From assembly GCA_014946745.1 (NCBI GenBank), contig JADCRD010000001.1:2788427-2852426 (forward strand): DNA of 64,000 nt, in the 5' to 3' direction. The DNA comes from Lysobacterales bacterium. Its GTDB lineage: Bacteria > Pseudomonadota > Gammaproteobacteria > Xanthomonadales > Xanthomonadaceae. Both the position numbers and the translations under genes were made by a program. Numbering within the stretch: position 1 is the stretch's first letter; each line of letters starts with the position of its first letter. Of this stretch, positions 55,812-64,000 are shown piece by piece. Under the pieces are notes generated by a model, which saw only the letters and a program-made list of their open reading frames with translations, ran no database searches and was not told the origin of the DNA.

Positions 55812-56155
55812 GCTTGGACGACGCACTGCAGGGCCTGATGCAGGCGATCGAGGCTGAGCGCGGTGCGCTCGTTGCGCTCGATGGCGCCGCCCTGGTGCGC
55901 GCGGGTGAGGCGAAGCTCGCGGCTTTGGATCACATCGCGGCCTGCGCACAGAATGGGTACTTCCAGGGCGAAGCGCAGGCCGGCCTGCAAAGGGCCTATG
56001 AGCTGCATCAAGCCAACGCCGAGTTTCTGCTGCGGCGAAAGCAGGAAACTGCCTGGCTGCTGAAGATGCTGGGCGCGGTCGATCCCGCCTCCGCCTATGA
56101 CGCCAGCGGCGACCGCCGCGACTCTGCGATTACCCGTCACATCGCAGAGGCATGA
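55808..56155 (+). CDS. flgN: Flagellar export chaperone FlgN
   Basis: Chaperone for FlgK and FlgL. It has 115 residues, all-helical, starting MSLDDALQGLMQAIEAERGAL from a GTG that overlaps the flgM stop. The family is weakly conserved; the helical pattern and position after flgM support the call. Its clients FlgK/FlgL are in the neighbouring operon. Confidence 0.88.
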   Translation: MSLDDALQGLMQAIEAERGALVALDGAALVRAGEAKLAALDHIAACAQNGYFQGEAQAGLQRAYELHQANAEFLLRRKQETAWLLKMLGAVDPASAYDASGDRRDSAITRHIAEA

Positions 56156-56358
56156 GGCTTGCAGCTCTGCGCGGGTGATCCGCGCCCTCGCCCCTGGCCA
56201 AGCGCGGCCGTCTGATCGTTGCGCGAGGTCGATGTCGCTTGAACAGTCTCCTGCCTCAAGTTGTTCCCGAAGCGAGCCCAAAGGGGCCGCTCGGGGCGCT
56301 TGCGTCGATCTCGGCGGCACCGGACAGTGGCGCGGTTGCCCAGGCGCAGGAGGCGCCC

Positions 56359-57627
56359 ATGACCGCTGCACCCGAAGCCCATGCTGAGCTCCTGCCACTG
56401 ATCAAGGTCGTGGCCGACAACAGCCAGAATCCCATCTTCCTGATCGATCCCGAGCTGGAGATCCTCTACGCGAACCGGGCGGCCCACGCCATCACGGTAC
56501 AGATCGCCGTCGGCTCGGGCCGTCAGCCGGGCACACGTCGCATCACTGACCTGCATCCCGACCTGTTGCCAGCCTTCGCGCTCGAGATGGCGGCCAATGC
56601 AGGCGAGTGGAACGGCGAAGTGGCCCTTCCCCTGGGGCAGCGCCGGCCTTTGGTGCTGATGCTGCAGATCAGTGCCGTACGCGCCGCGGACCACAGCCTT
56701 CAGTGCTACGGCGTGTCTGCCCGCGACATCAGCTTCGAGTACGCACGCAAGACCGAGCTGCAGGCCCGCAACGCCGAACTGGAAGTCGCGTACCGCAAAC
56801 TCAAGGGTGCGCAGGAGCAGCTGCTGCAATCCGAAAAGCTGGCCTCGATCGGTCAGTTGGCCGCGGGCGTGGCGCATGAAATCAATAACCCGATCGGCTA
56901 CGTCCATTCGAATCTGGCAACGCTGCAGGAGTACAGCAAACACCTGCTGACCCTCGTCGATGCGTACGACCGCGCTCTGGGCGCAAGCGACCCGGAACGG
57001 GCGCGTGGCGAAGTGCGCGATCTGCGGCAGCGCCTCGACATCGAGTTCCTCCAAAGCGACCTTCCGCAGCTCATTGAAGAGTCGCGCGAAGGCATCGAAC
57101 GCGTTCGCAAAATCGTGCAGGACCTGAAGGATTTCTCGCGTAGCGACGCACGCGACAAGTTCGTGCTTGCCGATATTCATCGCGGGCTCGACAGCACCCT
57201 CAACATCATCTGGAACGACCTCAAGTACAAGGCGCAGGTGGTCAAAACTTTCGGTGATGTTCCGCAGATCGAGTGCATTCCCTCCGAGTTGAACCAGGTG
57301 TTCATGAACATTCTGCTCAACGCGGGTCAAGCCATCGCGGAACGCGGCATCGTCACCGTCAGCACCAGCGTTGATGGCGATCATGTCGTCGTTGCGATCG
57401 GGGACGATGGAGTCGGCATCCCGGAGGACGTACTGCCGAAGATTTTCGATCCCTTCTTCACGACCAAACCCGTGGGCACGGGGACGGGACTTGGACTCGC
57501 CATTTCCTACGGACTGATCAAGAAGCATCACGGCAATATCGATGTCACCAGCACTCCCGGCGAAGGCACCCTTTTCCTTATCCGCCTTCCCATCACCCAA
57601 CCCAAGATCGAGGGTAAGGTTCCATGA
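56359..57627 (+). CDS. PAS-containing cytosolic histidine kinase
   Basis: A 422-residue kinase without membrane segments. PAS-like domain (about 15-125, DNSQNPIFLIDPELEILYANRAA), coiled-coil linker (about 128-160), H-box SIGQLAAGVAHEINNPIGY with His173, and HATPase (about 300-415) with VFMNILLNAGQAI, DDGVGIPEDVLPKIFDPFFTTKPVG and GTGLGLAIS. The ATG at 56359 has a strong SD (AGGAGG) 6 nt upstream, so it is preferred over an in-frame TTG at 56239. It overlaps the next REC gene by 4 bp. The protein resembles the kinase at 31601-32722 in H-box and F/G2 boxes. Confidence 0.93.
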   Translation: MTAAPEAHAELLPLIKVVADNSQNPIFLIDPELEILYANRAAHAITVQIAVGSGRQPGTRRITDLHPDLLPAFALEMAANAGEWNGEVALPLGQRRPLVLMLQISAVRAADHSLQCYGVSARDISFEYARKTELQARNAELEVAYRKLKGAQEQLLQSEKLASIGQLAAGVAHEINNPIGYVHSNLATLQEYSKHLLTLVDAYDRALGASDPERARGEVRDLRQRLDIEFLQSDLPQLIEESREGIERVRKIVQDLKDFSRSDARDKFVLADIHRGLDSTLNIIWNDLKYKAQVVKTFGDVPQIECIPSELNQVFMNILLNAGQAIAERGIVTVSTSVDGDHVVVAIGDDGVGIPEDVLPKIFDPFFTTKPVGTGTGLGLAISYGLIKKHHGNIDVTSTPGEGTLFLIRLPITQPKIEGKVP

Positions 57628-58202
57628 GCCGCGAAGCCGGCGTCTACCGCGTTCTTCTCGTCGACGACGAAGCCAACGTGCTGAACGCACTGCGGCGCTG
57701 CTTGTCGTTCATCAACGTCGACATGCTCGGCGGTCAGGGTATCCAGGTCGAAACCTATACCTCGACCGAGATGGCGCTGGAACGCATGGAGTCCGAGGAC
57801 TTCGACCTCGTGATCAGTGACTACCGCATGCCGGAAATGAATGGCGTCGAGTTCTTGAGCCGCGCGATTGGACTGCAGCCGCACGTGGCCCGGATGATCT
57901 TGTCGGGTTACGCGGATCGCGACGCCATCCTGGCGTCGATCAATGAGACCCAGGTCTCGCGCTTTCTCTGCAAGCCCTGGGACGACGGCGAGCTGCGCAA
58001 TCTGGTCGCAAGCACGCTCGTGCAGTCGCGCATCATTCGAGAAGCACTGAGCCGAGCAGCGAGCGCCAAGAACACTGCATCGACCGGACGGATGGCGGTA
58101 GCAAGCGAACTTGACCGGCTTGAGAGCGAGTTTCCGGGCATCACCCGCCTGCAGCGCGCCGAAGACGGCGGAATCATTCTGTCGCTGGATGACGATCTGT
58201 AA
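57624..58202 (+). CDS. Response regulator with RpfG-like receiver
   Basis: A 192-residue protein. REC domain (1-135) with LLVDDEANVLNALRR, phosphoacceptor Asp66 in VISDYRMPEMNG, MILSGYAD and FLCKPWDDGELR; then a helical linker and an acidic C-terminal tail GITRLQRAEDGGIILSLDDDL with no recognised output domain. Receivers of this type usually sit in front of HD-GYP or EAL domains; here the output is missing. It overlaps the kinase by 4 bp, forming a pair. Confidence 0.92.
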   Translation: MSREAGVYRVLLVDDEANVLNALRRCLSFINVDMLGGQGIQVETYTSTEMALERMESEDFDLVISDYRMPEMNGVEFLSRAIGLQPHVARMILSGYADRDAILASINETQVSRFLCKPWDDGELRNLVASTLVQSRIIREALSRAASAKNTASTGRMAVASELDRLESEFPGITRLQRAEDGGIILSLDDDL

Positions 58203-58580
58203 GCATCGGAGCGCCCAAACCGTGGCCTGCGTGAATGGCCCGGCGCCGAACTCAGCCGTCGAGGTATGCGCACCCCAGCGAAGCACAGCCCCAGCGGGGG
58301 CCTAGAAGCCTGCGGGTCAGAACCCATCGAGGCAAAGCGTGAGGCGCTAGAACGGTTTTCAGGCGATTCGCCGGCCTGTAGTGGTGCTGCATGGCCAAGA
58401 ATCGGCGGAAGAGCGGGCCGCTCAGGCGCGTTTGCAGCCCGGTTGCTTCTGCCGCTCTGGCTCCTGGGGCGACGATCTGCGTCAGCACTGGGTCAGGCTT
58501 CGCCCAAACCACTCCGCAAGGCCCAAACGACGAAGGGCGCCCGAGGGCGCCCTTCGCTTTCAAGCCTTACGCGAGACTAC
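58203..58580. other. 378-bp convergent gap
   Basis: Lies between the stops of the REC gene and the IPTL-CTERM-like gene. No coding sequence was recognised on either strand, and only the terminator at 58532-58555 stands out. Confidence 0.6.
58532..58555 (-). terminator. Terminator hairpin between convergent genes
   Basis: GAAGGGCGCCC pairs perfectly with GGGCGCCCTTC (11-bp stem) around a 2-nt apex; T-containing tails (GCTTTC on the plus strand, GTCGTTTGG on the minus strand) follow in both directions. Probably ends the transcript of the minus-strand cohesin/dockerin operon and perhaps the plus-strand kinase/REC pair. Confidence 0.7.
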
Positions 58581-59879
58581 TTACTGACCGCGGCGGAAGC
58601 CGACGAAGGCCAGACCCAGACCCGCCAGCAGGGCGATCAGGGCGATCTGCGACCACGTCGAGCTGGCCGGCACGACGGCCGGACGCGGCACCGGCGGCGG
58701 CAGCGTGCTGCCGGTCGAGGTGAAGTTGAACACAAACGGGCCGCCCGGAGCGTTGCTCGTGCAGCTGACGGTGCCGGTCGTGGTCACGCCATCGGCGGGA
58801 ACCGTGCAGGTGGCCGTCACGGTCTGCGAGGCACCCACCGCGAGGCCAGTGGCCGCGCCGCCGGTGACGCCCGTGACAACACCAGCGCCGGTGCAGGTGA
58901 AATCAAGCGCCGAACCCGCGCCCGGATTGCCGTTGTTGGTGATGACGATCTGGCGCTGCACCGTGGTGCCCGCCTGACCGCTGCAGCTGATCGCCGTGGC
59001 CGGGGTGTTGGTCGCCGGCGAAGCACCGAAGCCCGGGCCCGGGACCGGAGTGCCCTGGGGGCAGCTCAGCGGCCAGGTGCGAGAAGCACCCGCGGTGCTG
59101 TCGGAGTCGGTTTCGGTACAGGTCAGGGTCGCACTGGCAGCACCACCCGAGTTGGGCAGGGTGCAGGTCAGGGGCAGCGTGCCGGTAGCGCCAGCGGCAA
59201 CAGTGATGTTGGCCGGAGCCGTACCGAACGAGGCAGCGCCTGCGCCGGTGATTCCGCAGTTGGTCACCGTGCCCGAACCCACCGTGCCGCCGCCAGTGAC
59301 GGTGATCGAGGCATTCTGGGTGGTCAGAGCAGTGCCAGCCGGGAAGGTGATGGTGCTACCGGCTGCCGGCGCGTAGGACAAGGTGACGTTCGGCGGGGCG
59401 GTGATGATGTTCACCGTTCCATCCACGAGTGTGCACGCCGTAGCCGTGCCGCCGGCGTTCTCAAAGCAACCGTCTCCGAGACCCGCATTGAACTGCAGAT
59501 CCAGCGACGTCGCGCCGACGGGAGCTGCGGCCACCGACGAGAACGCAATGGTGCAAAGCGTGCTCGATGCCAACGGAGTGGTCGTGTTGTTCTGGGTAAC
59601 GATCAGGATGAGGCCAGGGGCCGGATTCGTACAAACCGGATCGCCAGCCGTCAGGGTGGGAGTCAGGCGCGTCTGGTCATAGATCAGACGCCCCTGGACG
59701 TTGCCCGTCTGATCGCCGGCTGCGGGCACATACTGGATCGTATGCGGAGTGGGAGAAGTTGCACCGCCCGCCTGAAGCGCGGTGGCGGTGCTCGGGCTGA
59801 TTGATACAGTACCTGCGAACGCGCTGCCGCCGATGGCGGACAGACACATCGCAGCAAGAAGCTTCTTGCTCACGTTCAT
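58581..59879 (-). CDS. Exported cohesin-like/Ig-like protein with IPTL-CTERM-like anchor
   Basis: A 432-residue exported protein. Signal peptide to about residue 22 (GGSAFA). Residues about 23-155 look like a cohesin-type beta domain (LIYDQTRLTPTLTAGD, LCTIAFSSVAAAPVGATSLDLQF). Then come two Cys-containing Ig-like segments (about 160-270 and 280-390) with paired Cys in TCTLPNS/LTCTETDS and TATCTVPAD/VSCTSNAP patterns. The C-terminus has VPASSTW, a hydrophobic helix LIALLAGLGLAFV and FRRGQ, the three-part layout of IPTL-CTERM/PEP-CTERM sorting signals. It lies 38 bp after the small cohesin-like gene and is the last in the operon. Function unknown; surface anchoring is inferred. Confidence 0.8.
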   Translation of the reverse strand: MNVSKKLLAAMCLSAIGGSAFAGTVSISPSTATALQAGGATSPTPHTIQYVPAAGDQTGNVQGRLIYDQTRLTPTLTAGDPVCTNPAPGLILIVTQNNTTTPLASSTLCTIAFSSVAAAPVGATSLDLQFNAGLGDGCFENAGGTATACTLVDGTVNIITAPPNVTLSYAPAAGSTITFPAGTALTTQNASITVTGGGTVGSGTVTNCGITGAGAASFGTAPANITVAAGATGTLPLTCTLPNSGGAASATLTCTETDSDSTAGASRTWPLSCPQGTPVPGPGFGASPATNTPATAISCSGQAGTTVQRQIVITNNGNPGAGSALDFTCTGAGVVTGVTGGAATGLAVGASQTVTATCTVPADGVTTTGTVSCTSNAPGGPFVFNFTSTGSTLPPPVPRPAVVPASSTWSQIALIALLAGLGLAFVGFRRGQ

Positions 59880-59917
59880 TTTTTCTTCCTTACAGGGCTA
59901 GTGCTGTCGTCACTTCG

Positions 59918-60337
59918 TTACTGAACCGTCTCAACGTCGATCAGCTGGGCCTGCGCGTCAGCAGAGTACAAACGTTCCAGCACGAATTCGCCGGTGCCGC
60001 CAATCGCCTTGATCGTTCCCAGCGAAATCAAGCCCGCTGGAAGAGGAACGCTCTGGTCGTTGACGATCATGATAATCAGCTTTCCATCCACCACGTTGTG
60101 CTCAGCAGTGAAACCCTTCGGAAGGGACTTGGCGAACCCCGAAAGATCCACCTGCGCCTTGCCGGGAACCAGGATTTCAAACTGAAGCCCAACAGCGCGC
60201 CCGTCGCTCATGTAGTCAACGGCGACGGAGGAACCACTCTTACTCATCCCCTTGGTGAAAAGGAGTTGGTCGGCGCTTGCGCTGGAAGCGAAAGCAAACA
60301 GACCCAGGACAACTGCGGCAACGATCGACTTCTTCAT
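59918..60337 (-). CDS. Small secreted cohesin-like protein
   Basis: A 139-residue protein: signal peptide (cleavage near ASSASA-DQ, residue 22) and a single beta-rich domain. The pattern AVGLQFEILVPGKAQVDLSGF...GKLIIMIVNDQSVPLPAGLISLGTIKAIGG...RLYSADAQAQLIDVE (in part) follows the cohesin layout of an early strand pair, a central ...L.I.. strand and a late aD..G/Q strand. No anchor of its own. The dockerin gene ends 17 bp upstream, so they are cotranscribed. Assignment is by pattern only and needs structure prediction. Confidence 0.7.
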   Translation of the reverse strand: MKKSIVAAVVLGLFAFASSASADQLLFTKGMSKSGSSVAVDYMSDGRAVGLQFEILVPGKAQVDLSGFAKSLPKGFTAEHNVVDGKLIIMIVNDQSVPLPAGLISLGTIKAIGGTGEFVLERLYSADAQAQLIDVETVQ

Positions 60338-60354
60338 ACTGTTCTCCCGGATCC

Positions 60355-61197
60355 TCAGTTAACGCCGCCGCAGAAGGTACCACCCTGGCCCGACGAAATG
60401 ATGCCGTTGACCTGGATGCGATCCTGAATGGACACCACGCCGTCTTCGTTCATGTCCGGCTGACCCCTTGCTACGCCCGTACCCGTTGTCTGACCGATGA
60501 TCTGATTGTTCAGCGAGATACGGTCCTGAATATTGATGATCGTGTCCGTATTCACGGCGTTTCCGCGGCACAGTCGGCCGATGGGCGTCGTGGCAGAGCG
60601 GGTCGAGTTGTAGTCATCCAAAACCATGGCGCCGGGGCCGGTGCCAATGAAGCCAATGGCAGCAGAGCCGACCGTCCCCGTGACGGAAGTGCCCGTCACG
60701 GTTGTGGCCGTGGCAGCTCCGGCGCACTGCACGGACGCGGAGAATGCAGCTCCGCTCGAATGGAACACCTCGACCGAACACCACCGATTCGCCGGGGCCG
60801 TCACGGTTGCGACGCCCGTGGGGCCACTGAAGGAGATCGCGGAGCCGTTGAAGCTTGCGCCGACGATCTCCGCACCCGCCGAGTCCTCGCCGGCGGTCGC
60901 GGTGAAGAACTTGCCGCTGGTGCTGGTGAACACGTAGAAGCGCGCGCGGAAGTTAGCCTCGGCGCTGGGCGTGTTGTCGGTGACGAATTCACCCGCTGAC
61001 GCCTGAATTGCGCACTCACCGCTGTACACGGGAATCTTGTTCGGGTCGCCGGCCGGAAGCGCCGTGCCGCTGGCAAGCACACCTGAGGCGGCGGCCGCGT
61101 TGCCAAGCCACGCGTTCTTGTTGCACGCCTCCGCCGAAGCGAAGGGCAGGGCCATCAGCATCGCTGCGGCCAGGACACTCTGAGTCAATGCTTTCAT
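60355..61197 (-). CDS. Secreted protein with C-terminal dockerin-like domain
   Basis: A 280-residue exported protein. Signal peptide to about residue 22 (PFASAEA), an N-terminal beta-rich domain (about 25-205) containing SAEANFRARFYVF, and a C-terminal dockerin type I-like pair. Repeat 2, DMNEDGVVSIQDR (248-260), is a canonical calcium-loop dockerin repeat. Repeat 1, AVNTDTIINIQDR (214-226), lacks the first Asp. Cys210 and Cys276 bracket the domain and could form a clasp. First gene of the cohesin/dockerin operon (ATG 61195-61197). Confidence 0.82.
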   Translation of the reverse strand: MKALTQSVLAAAMLMALPFASAEACNKNAWLGNAAAASGVLASGTALPAGDPNKIPVYSGECAIQASAGEFVTDNTPSAEANFRARFYVFTSTSGKFFTATAGEDSAGAEIVGASFNGSAISFSGPTGVATVTAPANRWCSVEVFHSSGAAFSASVQCAGAATATTVTGTSVTGTVGSAAIGFIGTGPGAMVLDDYNSTRSATTPIGRLCRGNAVNTDTIINIQDRISLNNQIIGQTTGTGVARGQPDMNEDGVVSIQDRIQVNGIISSGQGGTFCGGVN

Positions 61198-61295
61198 TTC
61201 CACCCTCTTGTGCAGTATGTGCTGCAAGCCACTGATCTGGACGGATTTCGCCCGGACGCCCCCACGCTCGCCAAAGGCTAGCACAGGAACTTCAC

Positions 61296-61312
61296 AACAG
61301 GAAACACCTGTT
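61296..61312 (-). promoter_or_regulatory. AACAGG-N5-CCTGTT inverted repeat, possible operator
   Basis: A perfect 6-5-6 inverted repeat in the 261-bp gap upstream of the dockerin gene (about 100 bp before its start). It could be a dimeric-regulator site, but no regulator gene lies nearby and no -35/-10 pair was recognised with confidence. Confidence 0.3.
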
Positions 61313-61458
61313 TGCATTGGGTCCGGTCGAAGACTTGAGCCCCCGATCAGGGGGATCTCAGAGGGCTTATACGCAGCCGCGCGACGATTCAGGCCAGGTT
61401 CGGAGGAACTTTTTTTCGTTCTGTGCGTCCTCGCACATGAGCGGCACGGCCTGGAGCT

Positions 61459-62295
61459 TCAGGCAGTCCGCAGCCGCGCAGACCGCGTGGCAAGTTGTTC
61501 CAGTTCGATCGCCGTGAAGCCGGCCGCCAGCCGCGCCTGTTCGTTGAAGGGGGGCCGCACTGCGTCGGGTGCGTGAAGATCCAGCAGGCGCTGGAAGGTT
61601 GAGGCGGGCTCGCAGCGCTCGCGGGCACAGCACCACTCGAACCAGCGGGTGCCGGCGGCGACATGATCGACCTCTTCACGCAGGATCACATCCAGGACCT
61701 CAATGGAGGCGATGTCGCCGACGGCGCGCAGGCGCTCGATCATTGCTGGCGTCACATCGAGGCCGCGGGCCTCCAGCACCCGCGGCACCAGGGCCATGCG
61801 GGTCAAGCCATCGTGCGCGGTCTTGCAGGCCATGTCCCACAGGCCGTTATGGGCATCAAAGTCGCCGTAAGCCGCCCCGAGCTCGGCCATCCGCGCTTCA
61901 AGCAAGCGGAAGTGGCGCGCCTCGTCGGCGGCGATGCGGGCCCAGTCGCGGTAGAAGTCGAGTGGCATCGCTCGGAAACGGTAGACCGCGTCGGTCGCCA
62001 AGTTGATGGCGTTGAACTCGATATGGGCGATGGCATGCAGAAAGGCCGCACGCCCCTCGGCGCTGCCCAGCCCACGCTGCGGCAGAGCCCGCGGTGGCAC
62101 CAGCCGCGGGCGCTCGGGCCGGCCGGGCACGGGAAGATCAATGGCTGCGGGCGATTCCATCGGCGCCAGCTCGCCCGCTTCGAGCGCGCGCGCGAGCTCA
62201 GTGGCGCCGGCGCATTTCTCGGCCGGGTGCTGCAGCTGCAGCACCCGCAGTGCAGCGGCGTGCAGGTCGGCGGCGCCCTGCCCTATCTGTGGCAT
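61459..62295 (-). CDS. DUF455 ferritin-like protein
   Basis: A 278-residue all-helical protein of the DUF455/COG2833 family, a ferritin-like fold of unknown function. Likely di-metal ligands are in AHIEFNAINLATDA, ADEARHFRLLE and REEVDHVAAGTRWF, consistent with the four-helix ferritin pattern. ATG at 62295 (MPQIGQGAADL) is 5 bp after the purF stop, so it is probably cotranscribed with purF; an upstream in-frame start inside purF is unlikely. Confidence 0.85.
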   Translation of the reverse strand: MPQIGQGAADLHAAALRVLQLQHPAEKCAGATELARALEAGELAPMESPAAIDLPVPGRPERPRLVPPRALPQRGLGSAEGRAAFLHAIAHIEFNAINLATDAVYRFRAMPLDFYRDWARIAADEARHFRLLEARMAELGAAYGDFDAHNGLWDMACKTAHDGLTRMALVPRVLEARGLDVTPAMIERLRAVGDIASIEVLDVILREEVDHVAAGTRWFEWCCARERCEPASTFQRLLDLHAPDAVRPPFNEQARLAAGFTAIELEQLATRSARLRTA

Positions 62296-62299
62296 CGGT

Positions 62300-63769
<1,470 letters not shown>

Positions 63770-63821
63770 GGGGAGGTCCTTGGGGGCGAGGATCCGCGAG
63801 CACACCGCGGCAAGGCGCGCA

Positions 63822-64000
63822 TTATCCCCCGTCCGGCTCCTGCTGGGCAGGCGGGGGTGCGGGTGAAGAGAGGTCGAGCCGCAGCACCGGCACGAAATTG
63901 ACCTCTTGGGCCACCGAAGCGGGCAAATGAGCGCGCAGCCATTCGGCGCCGCGCTGGAACGCAGGCACCACCCGCGACTGCTCCCACCAAGCGTCGCCGG
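63822..64000 (-). CDS. cvpA: Colicin V production protein CvpA, 3' end (runs off window)
   Basis: The final 59 codons of an open frame that enters from beyond 64000: [20 protein letters not shown], then [20 protein letters not shown], then a Pro-rich tail [17 protein letters not shown] and TAA. The WW.QS.VVPAF..GAEWL...LP pattern matches the C-terminus of CvpA, the inner-membrane protein that almost always precedes purF. Identity rests on that short segment and on context. Confidence 0.8.
   Translation of the reverse strand, partial: GDAWWEQSRVVPAFQRGAEWLRAHLPASVAQEVNFVPVLRLDLSSPAPPPAQQEPDGG

Noticed and set aside
61198-61458. Possible small gene in the gap upstream of the dockerin gene
   Set aside because: Short frames here have no signal peptide, no ribosome site and no recognisable domain; the region is better read as promoter and 3' sequence.

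Overview
This is a GC-rich (roughly two-thirds G+C) chromosomal window from a gammaproteobacterium, most likely of the Xanthomonadales/Lysobacterales. The evidence is the order lolB-ispE-tRNA-Gln-prs-rplY-pth-ychF beside tRNA-tuf-tRNA-Trp-secE-nusG-rplKAJL-rpoB, sigma-54 and sigma-28 flagellar promoters, an IPTL-CTERM-like sorting tail, and dispersed GGGATT-type intergenic repeats of a kind common in that group. The species cannot be named from the sequence alone. No insertion sequence, phage, CRISPR array or rRNA gene was seen.

Layout. (1) 1-10103, minus strand: information-processing block with rpoB (5' part only), rplL, rplJ, rplA, rplK, nusG, secE, tRNA-Trp, tuf, tRNA-Thr/Gly/Tyr, ychF, pth, rplY, prs and tRNA-Gln. 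(2) 10132-16626: ispE, lolB and a TPR protein (minus), divergent from hemA-prfA-ppk2 (plus). (3) 16805-19952: a GH13 amylase lipoprotein and an MFS sugar transporter. (4) 20371-26062: a membrane flavodoxin/FNR reductase, ApbE, DUF4198, DUF2271 and a PepSY-type membrane protein, probably an extracytoplasmic flavin/iron redox module with a candidate Fur site upstream. (5) 26630-30030: YgjP-type metalloprotease, rdgC, ttcA and a YdcH-like protein. (6) 30140-42640: a signalling island. A minus-strand operon FIST / histidine kinase / REC-HDOD / REC faces a plus-strand operon of a 1750-residue multi-PAS/GAF kinase, a REC protein and a REC-PAS-LOV-GGDEF(degenerate)-EAL-REC protein. (7) 42762-56155: flagellar rod, hook and ring genes flgBCDEFGHIJKL (minus), cheV (minus), then flgA, flgM and flgN (plus). 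(8) 56359-58202: a second kinase/REC pair resembling the one in region 6. (9) 58581-61197: a three-gene minus-strand operon encoding a dockerin-bearing secreted protein, a small cohesin-like secreted protein, and a cohesin-like/Ig-like protein with an IPTL-CTERM-like C-terminal anchor. (10) 61459-64000: a DUF455 ferritin-like protein, purF and the 3' end of cvpA.

How the parts relate. Regions 6 to 8 look like one motility-and-behaviour neighbourhood: the EAL protein (c-di-GMP hydrolysis) and several kinases and receivers flank the flagellar genes. Flagellar expression is ordered by sigma-54 promoters before flgB and flgA and a perfect-match sigma-28 promoter before flgMN. The most unusual items are the cohesin/dockerin/sorting operon, the LOV-EAL protein with altered residues, the flavinylation cluster with an atypical DUF2271 motif, and a family of G-rich repeats that abut gene 3' ends and even supply the stop codon of pth.
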